A stretch of DNA of 64,000 nucleotides. Source: Phenylobacterium montanum (GTDB lineage Bacteria > Pseudomonadota > Alphaproteobacteria > Caulobacterales > Caulobacteraceae). This document shows positions 36,293 to 45,503 of this stretch, in pieces. The translations under genes were made by a program, and so were the position numbers. The number at the start of each line of letters is the position of its first letter. Positions within the stretch are counted from its first letter, which is position 1. The notes under the pieces were generated by a model, which searched no databases, was not told the DNA's origin, and was given only the letters and a program-made list of their open reading frames with translations. The DNA lies in NCBI RefSeq assembly GCF_018135625.1, contig NZ_CP073078.1:5488501-5552500 (forward strand). Reading direction: 5' to 3'.

Positions 36293-36693
36293 GAGTCTCC
36301 CCCCTGTGCGTCGGGCTGTAAAAGTCAGCCTTATGTGATTTATCATACAAAAAGGTCCAGCGCTGTCAACGCGACCGCCATGGGGTGGTCTGGAGCCGAG
36401 AATTCGGGCGGGGCGGCCCCCTGGCGACGAAGCTGTTGCGGGAGCCTCGTCGTCTCGGCCCGCACGATCGATTCGAGGTCGTTGCACCCACAAACGCCCA
36501 GTCTCGGGCCTTGGCCGCAGACGGCGGCGGCCCTATCCTGTCGGCTCATGTTCGCTTTTGATGCCCATCGGGACGCCGACCTCGGCGCCAAACCGACGTT
36601 TCGCCGGGTTTACAAGGTGGCTTATTATCATATAAATCGAACACATCAGTGACGAGACGGCGAACGGCCGGCGCGCAGGATTTAGGGAACGCG
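36293..36693. promoter_or_regulatory. Divergent control region of the galactan and galactonate operons
   Basis: This 401-base gap separates the TonB receptor gene from the dehydratase gene. Next to each gene is an AT-rich island containing GATTTAT: on the plus strand at about 36337-36343 (followed by CATACAA) and on the minus strand at about 36633-36639 (followed by ATGATAAT). These could be paired operators for the GntR regulator encoded at the end of the plus operon, plus the promoters. The centre is GC-rich with no credible gene. Confidence 0.4.
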
Positions 36694-38420
<1,727 letters not shown>

Positions 38421-38424
<4 letters not shown>

Positions 38425-39356
38425 CCGGGCCCCTGTTCATCGCCGGCGACTGGGGCACCTCGCATCTTCGCCTCTATCTGTGCGGCGAGGCGGGGGTGAT
38501 CGACCGTAAGACGGGGCCCGGCGCGGTGGGCGCGGCCGAGCCGCACGCGGCGATCCTCATGTCCCGCATCCAGCCCTGGATCGATCGGCATGGCCCGCTG
38601 CCGGTGCTGCTCTGCGGCATGGTCGGCTCGCGCAACGGCTGGGTCGAGGCGCCTTACGCGCCGTGCCCGGCCGGAGCGGCGGACCTGCGCCGGCTGGCGG
38701 TGGCGCTCGAGGTCCAGGGGCTCAAGGTCGCCATCGTCCCAGGCGTCGCCGGCCAGAACCCCCGCGGCGCGCCCGACGTGATGCGCGGCGAAGAGGCCCA
38801 GATCATCGGCGCCATCCGGCTGGCGCCGGAGCTGGGCCAGGGGCGGCGGCTGGTCTGCCACCCGGGCACCCACGCCAAGTGGGCCGTGATCGAGGACGGC
38901 CGCATCACCGGCTTCCAGACCGCCATGACCGGCGAGCTGTTCGCCCTCCTGCGCGACCACAGCACCCTGGGCCGGGTCGGCGGCGAGGCGGCGACGCCCG
39001 GCGACGGCTTCGCCCTGGGCCTCGCCCGGGCCGAGGAGACGGCCGAGGCGGGCCTTCTGCACGCCCTGTTCGAAACCCGCAGCCGGCAACTGATCGACGG
39101 CTGGGGCGCGGCCTTCGCCATGGATTTCCTGTCGGGCCTCCTGATCGGCGCCGATGTGGGCGGCGCCTTGGCCCAGTTCGGCCGCGAGGCGGGCGAGGTG
39201 GCGCTGATCGGCGACCCGGCCCTGGCCGAGCGCTATGGCCGGGCCTTGGCGCGTCGTGGCGTCGCCGTGCGGTCGCTGAGCGGGGAGGACTGCGCCCTGG
39301 CCGGCCTCGTCGCCATCTTCGAGACCGGAAAGGACGCGCCCCATGTGGCCCGCTGA
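38421..39356 (+). CDS. dgoK: 2-dehydro-3-deoxygalactonokinase
   Basis: This enzyme phosphorylates 2-keto-3-deoxygalactonate with ATP. The N-terminus FIAGDWGTSHLRLYL matches the phosphate-binding motif of DgoK, followed by LLCGMVGSRNGWVE and CHPGTHAKWA, both typical. Translation starts at a TTG that overlaps the stop of the dehydratase gene (TTGA), so the two are coupled. A much longer upstream frame is a shadow of the dehydratase gene. Length is 311 residues. The 3' end overlaps the aldolase gene by 14 bases. Confidence 0.9.
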
Positions 39357-39969
39357 CGCCCCGCCGATCGTCGCCATCCTGCGCGGGGTCAAACCGGACG
39401 AGGTGGTGGGCGTCGCCCAGGCCCTCTACGACGCGGGCGTCCGGGTGATCGAGGTTCCGCTGAACTCGCCTGAGCCGCTGGAGAGCATCGCGCGGCTGTC
39501 GCGGGCCTTTGGTGATCGCTGCCTCTGCGGCGCGGGAACCGTGCTGACGCCGGCGGATGTGGATGCGGTCCGCGCCGCGGGCGGCAAGCTGATTGTCACC
39601 CCCAACACCGACCCCGCGGTGATCGCGCGGGCGGTCGAGACGGGCCTGGTGGTCATGCCCGGCTTCGCCACCGCCAGCGAGGCGTTTGCAGCCCTGGCCG
39701 CCGGCGCGCGCAGCCTGAAGCTGTTTCCCGCAGCGACCTACGGCCCCGGCCATCTGAAGGCGCTGAAGAGCGTCCTGCCGAGCGCCGTGCCGGTGTTCGC
39801 GGTTGGCGGCGTCGGCCCTGCGGAACTGGCGCCTTGGCTGGCCGCCGGCGCCGACGGCTTCGGCATAGGCGGCGAGATCTATCGGCCGGGCGACACGCCC
39901 GAGGCCGTGCGGCGCAAGGCGGGGGCGTTGATGGGCGCGCTGCAGGCCGCGACGTCGAGCAAGACCTGA
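39343..39969 (+). CDS. dgoA: 2-dehydro-3-deoxy-6-phosphogalactonate aldolase
   Basis: This class I aldolase splits KDPGal into pyruvate and glyceraldehyde 3-phosphate. It has the KDPG/KDPGal aldolase fold: IVAILRGVKPDEV, the catalytic Glu in IEVPLNSPEPL, GAGTVLT, TPNTDP and the Schiff-base Lys in SLKLFPAATYGP. The form IVAILRG with PLNSP favours the galactonate enzyme over the gluconate one. The length is 208 residues. With dgoK and the dehydratase it forms the De Ley-Doudoroff route. Confidence 0.92.
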   Translation: MWPADAPPIVAILRGVKPDEVVGVAQALYDAGVRVIEVPLNSPEPLESIARLSRAFGDRCLCGAGTVLTPADVDAVRAAGGKLIVTPNTDPAVIARAVETGLVVMPGFATASEAFAALAAGARSLKLFPAATYGPGHLKALKSVLPSAVPVFAVGGVGPAELAPWLAAGADGFGIGGEIYRPGDTPEAVRRKAGALMGALQAATSSKT

Positions 39970-40015
39970 AAGCCGCAGAAAAAGCAGCAGAACAGAGGAA
40001 ATCCAAGGAAAGCGC

Positions 40016-41602
40016 ATGAACCTCGCGACGATCGACATCGCCGTCCTCGCCGCCTATGCGGTCGGCATATTCGCCCTGGCCCAGTGGGTCTCGCGTGACA
40101 AGGGCGGCCACGAAAAGGACAGCAACGACTATTTCCTGGCCGGCAAGGCCCTGCCCTGGTGGGCCATCGGCGCCTCGCTGATCGCGGCCAACATCTCGGC
40201 CGAGCAGATCATCGGCATGTCGGGTTCTGGCTACGCCATCGGCCTTGCCATCTCGTCCTACGAGTGGATGGCGGCCCTGACCCTGCTGATCGTCGGCAAG
40301 TTCTTTCTGCCGATCTTCCTGCGCAACAATGTCTCGACCATGCCGCAGTTCCTGGAGCAACGGTATGGGCCGAGCGTGCGCACGGTGATGGCGATCTTCT
40401 GGCTGCTGCTCTACGTTTTCGTCAACCTGACCTCGATCCTTTGGCTGGGTTCGCTGGCCATCCACACGGTGACGGGCGTCGACCAGTTCTACGCCCTGAT
40501 CATCCTGGGCGTCTTCGCCCTGGCCTATCAGCTCTGGGGCGGGCTGAAGGCGGTGGCCCTGACGGACATCGTCCAGGTGGCGCTGCTGGTCACCGGCGGC
40601 CTGATCATCGCCTTCATTTCACTGAACAAGATCGCTGGCGGCGGGGGCGCGGCAGCGGGCTTCCACATCCTGCTCAGCCGCTTCCCCGACAAATTCCAGA
40701 TGATCCTGTCGCCCTCCAACCCGCACTATAAGGAGCTTCCGGGCGTCGCCGTGCTGCTGGGCGGCCTTTGGGTGATGAACCTGTCCTATTGGGGCTTCAA
40801 CCAGTACATCATCCAGCGGGCCCTGGGGGCGAAGAGCATTCGTGAGGCCCAGGCCGGCATCGCCTTTGCGGCGTACCTTAAGCTGCTCGTGCCGGCGATC
40901 GTGGTCCTGCCCGGGATGGCGGCTCTGATCCTGGCGCCGCATCTGGAGCGGCCCGACCAGGCCTATCCGACGATGATGAAGCAGCTGCCGCCCGGCATGC
41001 TGGGCCTGGTCTTCGCGGCGCTGGTGGCGGCGATCATCGCCTCGCTGGCCTCCAAGATCAATTCGATCGGCACCATCTTCACCCTCGACGTCTATAAGCA
41101 CCTCCGGAAAAATTCGTCCGAGCACCAGCTTGTGCTTGTCGGCCGTATCACGGCGGTGACGGCGGTGATCGTCGGCATCCTGATGGCCAAGCCTCTGCTG
41201 GGCAGTTTCGAGCAGGGCTTTCAGTTCATTCAGGATTTCACCGCCTTCTTCACGCCGGGGATCGTGGTCATCTTCATGCTGGGCCTGTTCTGGAAGCCGG
41301 CGACGACGGCCGGCGCCCTGACGGCTGCGATCGGCTCGTTCCTGCTTTCCGCGTTGTTCTACGCCGCTCCGATCCTTGCGCCCGGGCGCTTCCCGGAAAT
41401 CCCTTTTATGAACCGGGTCAGCATCGTCTTCCTGATCTGTCTCGCGGCCGCCGTCGCCGTGTCGCTGGCGCGGCCGGCCTCGGCGCGCGAGGTCAACACC
41501 GTCCGCCTCGACGGGGTGAGCTATGCCACCTCGACCGTTTTCAACATCGCCGGCCTGGGCGTGATCCTGATCCTGATCGCCCTCTACAAGACCTTCTGGT
41601 GA
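40016..41602 (+). CDS. Sodium:solute symporter (SSS family), likely sugar
   Basis: A 528-residue membrane protein with about 14 helices of the SGLT type. Family features include NDYFLAGKALPWWAIGASLI, AANISAEQIIGMSGSGYAIG, YQLWGGLKAVALTDIVQ and MNLSYWGFNQYIIQRALGAK. Members of this branch take up galactose, glucose or small glycosides with sodium. Placed between the KDPGal aldolase and lactonase genes, it probably imports galactose released by GH53 and GH2 in the periplasm. A GGAAA-type ribosome site precedes the ATG. The next gene follows after 4 bases. Confidence 0.9.
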   Translation: MNLATIDIAVLAAYAVGIFALAQWVSRDKGGHEKDSNDYFLAGKALPWWAIGASLIAANISAEQIIGMSGSGYAIGLAISSYEWMAALTLLIVGKFFLPIFLRNNVSTMPQFLEQRYGPSVRTVMAIFWLLLYVFVNLTSILWLGSLAIHTVTGVDQFYALIILGVFALAYQLWGGLKAVALTDIVQVALLVTGGLIIAFISLNKIAGGGGAAAGFHILLSRFPDKFQMILSPSNPHYKELPGVAVLLGGLWVMNLSYWGFNQYIIQRALGAKSIREAQAGIAFAAYLKLLVPAIVVLPGMAALILAPHLERPDQAYPTMMKQLPPGMLGLVFAALVAAIIASLASKINSIGTIFTLDVYKHLRKNSSEHQLVLVGRITAVTAVIVGILMAKPLLGSFEQGFQFIQDFTAFFTPGIVVIFMLGLFWKPATTAGALTAAIGSFLLSALFYAAPILAPGRFPEIPFMNRVSIVFLICLAAAVAVSLARPASAREVNTVRLDGVSYATSTVFNIAGLGVILILIALYKTFW

Positions 41603-41606
41603 GCCC

Positions 41607-42512
41607 ATGCCCAAGCTGATCGAGGTCATCGAAGCCGGCGACATCCTGGGTGAGGGGCCGCTGTGGAACGTGCGCGAGCAGCGCCTGTGGTGGACCGACA
41701 TCCAGAGCCGGCGCCTGCGTAGCCTGGACCTGGCGAGCAAGACGATCACGGATGTGGCGACGCCCGAGCGCGTCGGCTCCTTCGCCTTTGTCGAGGGGCG
41801 GCCGGGGGTTCTGGTCGTGGCTTTCGAAACCGGCCTGGCCTGGTTCAGGCCCGGCGACGGCGCGGTCGAATGGATCGCGCGGCCCGAGGCCGGCGGGACC
41901 GGCCGCCGCTTCAACGACGGGCGCACCGATCGCCAGGGCCGTTTCTGGGCCGGGACCATGGTCGAGGACGAGGTCCGCGCCGGGGCGGACAGCGCCAGCC
42001 TGTGGCGGCTGGGTCCTGACGGCGTGCTGACCGTCTGCCAGGCCGGCGTCTCGATCTCCAACGGCCTGACCGCCAGCCCGGACGGCCGCACCCTCTATTT
42101 CGCCGACTCGCCCAAGCAGGCCATGTACGCCTATGACCTCGACCCCAAGACCGGCGCCTTGTCCGGCCGCCGCGGCTTCGGCGAGGTCGCGCGCGGCTAT
42201 CCCGACGGGGCGGTGGTCGACGCCGAGGGATTTGTCTGGAGCGCGCGCTGGGGCGCCGGCGAGGTGGTCCGTCATGCGCCGGACGGCTCTGTCGTCGAGA
42301 CGATCTCGCTGCCGATCTCCCAGCCGACCTGCGTCGCCTTCGGCGGCCCCGATTTGAAGCTGATGTTCGTCACCTCGGCCAGCGACGGCTTGACGGCCGA
42401 GGAACGGCGGGCGCAACCCTTGGCGGGGGCGCTGTTCATCTTCGAATCGGACGTGCCTGGACTGGCCGAGGCCGAGTACCGTACCGACCCGGGCGTCGGC
42501 GGGCTCAGATGA
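41607..42512 (+). CDS. SMP-30/gluconolactonase-family sugar lactonase
   Basis: This six-bladed propeller lactonase probably opens galactono-lactone to galactonate. Metal and active-site elements of the family are present: the N-terminal Glu in ILGEGPLWN, RRFNDGRTDRQGRFWAGTM, ISNGLTASPDGRTLYFADS and YPDGAVVDAEGFVWSARW. The length is 301 residues, as usual. Its place in the galactonate operon sets the substrate by inference; arabinonolactone would be equally possible from sequence alone. The stop overlaps the start of the regulator gene (ATGA). Confidence 0.9.
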   Translation: MPKLIEVIEAGDILGEGPLWNVREQRLWWTDIQSRRLRSLDLASKTITDVATPERVGSFAFVEGRPGVLVVAFETGLAWFRPGDGAVEWIARPEAGGTGRRFNDGRTDRQGRFWAGTMVEDEVRAGADSASLWRLGPDGVLTVCQAGVSISNGLTASPDGRTLYFADSPKQAMYAYDLDPKTGALSGRRGFGEVARGYPDGAVVDAEGFVWSARWGAGEVVRHAPDGSVVETISLPISQPTCVAFGGPDLKLMFVTSASDGLTAEERRAQPLAGALFIFESDVPGLAEAEYRTDPGVGGLR

Positions 42513-43234
42513 TCAGGAGCCGCAGCGCGATGCGATCGGGGCAGGGGCCGAACATGACCTACCGCCTGGTCGAATCGATCGGCCAGTCGATCGTCGGCGG
42601 CAGCTACGGCGTGGACCATCCCTTCTCCACCGAGGCCGAGCTGGCCCATCAGTTCGGGGTCAGCCGTTCGGTGACGCGCGAGGCGGTCAAGATGTTGACC
42701 GCCAAGGGCCTTTTGAGCGCCCGCCCGCGCCAGGGCACCTGCGTGCAGCCGGAGAGCGCCTGGAACCTGTTCGATCCCGACGTGCTGCGCTGGCTGTTGG
42801 AGCGCAAGTTCTCGCTGAAGCTGCTGCGCGACTTCACCGAGGTGCGGCTGGCCATCGAGCCCACCGCCGCGGCGTTGGCGGCCCGTCATGCGACGGCCGA
42901 GGGTTTGGCCGGCATCCGGCGCGGCATCGAGCGGATGAAGGCGGCCGAGCGCGGCGAGGACGATCCCCTGGCGGCGGACGTGGCCTTCCACGTCGCCATT
43001 CTCGATGCGACCGGCAACCCGTTCTACATCCAGCTGCACGAGCTGGTGAACACGGCGCTGCGCATCTCCATCCGCTTCACCAATTCCCAGAAGGGCGTGC
43101 GCCAGGCCAGCGTGCCCGCGCACGAGCGGGTGGTCGAGGCGATCAAGGCCCGCGATTCCGGCGCCGCGTCCACGGCCATGACCGCCATCCTGGCCGAGGT
43201 GATGGAGCTGATCGAGCACGCCGCCTGGGAGTAG
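42509..43234 (+). CDS. GntR/FadR-family regulator of the galactonate operon
   Basis: A transcription factor with an N-terminal winged helix (FSTEAELAHQFGVSRSVTRE, AVKMLTAKGLLSARPRQGT) and a C-terminal FCD ligand domain with metal-binding histidines (DVAFHVAILDATGN, AHERVVEAI). DgoR-type repressors of galactonate genes belong to this group. The gene is the last of the operon, overlapping the lactonase gene by four bases, so the regulator would control its own synthesis. An in-frame ATG at 42554 is a possible shorter start. Confidence 0.88.
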   Translation: MIRSRSAMRSGQGPNMTYRLVESIGQSIVGGSYGVDHPFSTEAELAHQFGVSRSVTREAVKMLTAKGLLSARPRQGTCVQPESAWNLFDPDVLRWLLERKFSLKLLRDFTEVRLAIEPTAAALAARHATAEGLAGIRRGIERMKAAERGEDDPLAADVAFHVAILDATGNPFYIQLHELVNTALRISIRFTNSQKGVRQASVPAHERVVEAIKARDSGAASTAMTAILAEVMELIEHAAWE

Positions 43235-43346
43235 CATTGACTGGACGTTCAGCCGCATGGCGGACTGGATGCCCGCTGGGCGGCGCGTCAGCCTGAAAAG
43301 TCGCATCCGTTCTTGCCGCCCTTGGGTTTCGGCGCGAGGTTATTGG

Positions 43347-43362
43347 CTGAATAATTATTCAG
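43347..43362. promoter_or_regulatory. Perfect palindromic operator upstream of choline-sulfatase
   Basis: CTGAATAATTATTCAG is a perfect 16-base palindrome in an AT-rich island 36 bases before the sulfatase start. The TGAAT/ATTCA half-sites resemble operators of TetR-type choline regulators (BetI binds TTGAAC/GTTCAA-type sites). No such regulator gene is in the window. It probably controls the sulfatase gene. Confidence 0.6.
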
Positions 43363-43398
43363 GCGACCCGCAGCGTAACGCCGAGCCCAGGAGGCCGC

Positions 43399-44919
43399 AT
43401 GCCGTCCAAGAAGCCGAACATCCTGGTGCTGATGGTCGACCAGATGACCCCCGGGGTCCTGGCGGCCTATGGCGGCAAGGTCGCCCGCACGCCCCATATC
43501 GACCGCCTGGCCGAGCGGGCGGTGGTGTTCGACAGCGCCTATTGCAACAGCCCGCTCTGCGCCCCTTCGCGCTTCAGCTTCATGTCAGGGCAACTGCCCT
43601 CGGCCATCGGCGCCTATGACAACGCCGCGGAATTCGCCGCCGAAACCCCGACCTTCGCCCACTATCTGCGGCTGGCCGGCTATCGCACCATCCTGTCGGG
43701 CAAGATGCATTTCTGCGGCCCGGACCAGCTGCATGGCTTCGAGGAGCGGCTGACCACCGACATCTATCCGGCGGATTTCGGCTGGACCGCCGATTGGACG
43801 CGGCCGGGCGAGCGGCTCGATTTCTACCACACCATGGACAGCGTCACCCAGGCCGGGCCGTGCGCGCGCTCCAACCAACTCGACTTCGACGAGGAGGTGA
43901 TCTTCACCGCCCGCCGGCGGCTGTTCGACCTGGCCCGGGCGCCGGACGGGCGGCCTTTCTGCATGGTGGTGTCCATGACCCACCCGCACGATCCCTACAC
44001 CATCCCCGAGCCCTGGTGGGGCCGCCACTCGGACGACGAGATCGACATGCCGCGGGTGGGCGAGGGCGACGTTCCCCTTGATCCGCATTCTGAACGGCTG
44101 CGCACCGTGATCGGCCTCAGCCAGCAGTCCGTCAGCGAGGCGCAGGTGCGCGCCGCCCGCCGGGCCTATTACGGCGCCTGCGCCTATGTGGATGACCAGA
44201 TCGGGGCGATGCTGGGCGCGCTGGAGGCCTGCGGCATGGCCGAGGACACGGTGGTCATGCTGCTGGGCGACCACGGCGACATGCTGGGCGAGCGGGGCCT
44301 GTGGTACAAGATGAGCTTCTTCGAGCCGGCCTGCCGCATCCCGCTGATGGTCTCGGCGCCGCGGATGTTCGGCGCGCGGCGCGTGGGCGGCTCGGTCTCG
44401 CTGCTCGACCTCTTGCCGACCCTGGCCGAGATCGGCGCCGACGGCGCAGCGCCCGACTACGCCGCCCCGATCGCGGGCCGCAGCCTCTTGCCGCACCTCT
44501 CCGGCGGCGCCGGGCATGACGAGGTGGTCGGTGAATATCTGGGGGAGGGGGCGATTGCGCCCATCGTGATGCTGCGCCGCGGCCCCCTGAAGTTCATCCA
44601 CTGCCCCGTCGACCCGGACCAGCTGTATGACCTGTCGCGCGATCCCAACGAGCGGGTCAATCTGGCCACAGCTCCGGAGCGGGCCGACGCGGTGGCGGCG
44701 TTCCGGGGCGAAATCGCCCGCCGCTGGAACCTGGACCTCGTCAACCGCCAGGTGCTGGCCAGCCAGGCGCGCCGGCGGCTTGTGGATGCGGCGGGACAGG
44801 TCGGGCGGCGACCGCAGTGGGACCACCAGCCCCTGGTCGACGCCGGCCAGAGCTATATGCGCAACCACATGCTGCTGGACGACCTGGAGGCCATGGCCCG
44901 CTTTCCGCGGGTCATTTGA
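43399..44919 (+). CDS. betC: Choline-sulfatase
   Basis: This type I sulfatase hydrolyses choline-O-sulfate to choline and sulfate. Cys54 in LCAPSRFSFMSG is the residue converted to formylglycine. Metal ligands are in LVLMVDQMTPG and LLGDHGDMLGERG. The C-terminal part with RRLVDAAGQVGRRPQWDHQP is typical of BetC proper and distinguishes it from generic sulfatases. The length is 506 residues, and no signal peptide is seen, so it is cytosolic as for BetC. A palindromic operator lies upstream. The usual partners betA, betB and betI are absent here. Confidence 0.88.
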   Translation: MPSKKPNILVLMVDQMTPGVLAAYGGKVARTPHIDRLAERAVVFDSAYCNSPLCAPSRFSFMSGQLPSAIGAYDNAAEFAAETPTFAHYLRLAGYRTILSGKMHFCGPDQLHGFEERLTTDIYPADFGWTADWTRPGERLDFYHTMDSVTQAGPCARSNQLDFDEEVIFTARRRLFDLARAPDGRPFCMVVSMTHPHDPYTIPEPWWGRHSDDEIDMPRVGEGDVPLDPHSERLRTVIGLSQQSVSEAQVRAARRAYYGACAYVDDQIGAMLGALEACGMAEDTVVMLLGDHGDMLGERGLWYKMSFFEPACRIPLMVSAPRMFGARRVGGSVSLLDLLPTLAEIGADGAAPDYAAPIAGRSLLPHLSGGAGHDEVVGEYLGEGAIAPIVMLRRGPLKFIHCPVDPDQLYDLSRDPNERVNLATAPERADAVAAFRGEIARRWNLDLVNRQVLASQARRRLVDAAGQVGRRPQWDHQPLVDAGQSYMRNHMLLDDLEAMARFPRVI

Positions 44920-45503
44920 TTCGAAATTGAATAGCCGTTCAGGCCTCGTTGGCTGCCGGTGGGAGGTTGGCGCCTCAATCCGTGGCCGGAGCTTTGGGCG
45001 GCCTACGCACGGCCGCGCCTCGATTTGGGTGCTGTGGCCAATGCGACGCAAGGCTAGAACGTATGCGTCATCTGGCGGATTTCCTCTTGATGCGGCGGCG
45101 TCCTCTCATAACGATGGTCCTTAAACGCGCATTCAATCAGGCGTGGCGCGCCGCGAGTCGGGGCGAGGCAGGCCAGGATTGACGCAGCGGCGGGGGCGGA
45201 TCGGCGACGCCGTTCAGCCAACGGCGCCGTGTTGCCAGTAATGGTGACGGGATTTGTGGGGCGAATTGGCTGTTGTTACTGCCGTGACGATGCAAAACCG
45301 CCACACGATGTAGAATAGTGCCGCGTATGGGCTTGCCGCGATGCGCCTGCTCTTGCTTCGGCGCTTGATCAGTATTCGGATGTTTCGCCTGCGCAGGGTG
45401 CGTATCTCGTGACGGGCGGCGGCGGTGATTGTGAACACACGACGCCGGCCGTGATGGCAAGGCCGACCGGGGCGGGGCCCCGGCGCCAAGATGGGGGTTC
45501 GAG
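44920..45503. other. Long intergenic region before the second TonB receptor
   Basis: These 584 bases hold no convincing gene; short frames such as 44949-45182 lack coding character. Besides the operator-like repeat at 44927, there is a stem of 7 base pairs (CGCCGTT, 5-base loop, AACGGCG) at 45208-45226, without a T-run. The last 250 bases presumably contain the promoter of the receptor gene. Confidence 0.45.
44927..44942. promoter_or_regulatory. Operator-like inverted repeat after betC
   Basis: TTGAATAGCCGTTCAG, starting 8 bases after the betC stop, keeps both half-sites of the palindrome found before betC (TGAATA at the left, TTCAG followed by GC at the right) with a changed centre. It may be a second site of the same regulator. 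Confidence 0.35.

Noticed and set aside
36343-36591. 82-codon minus frame in the divergent control region
   Set aside because: It would occupy the promoter region of the TonB receptor, without a ribosome site or recognisable motif.
44949-45182. 77-codon frame after betC
   Set aside because: No ribosome site, no coding-like composition and no neighbour link.
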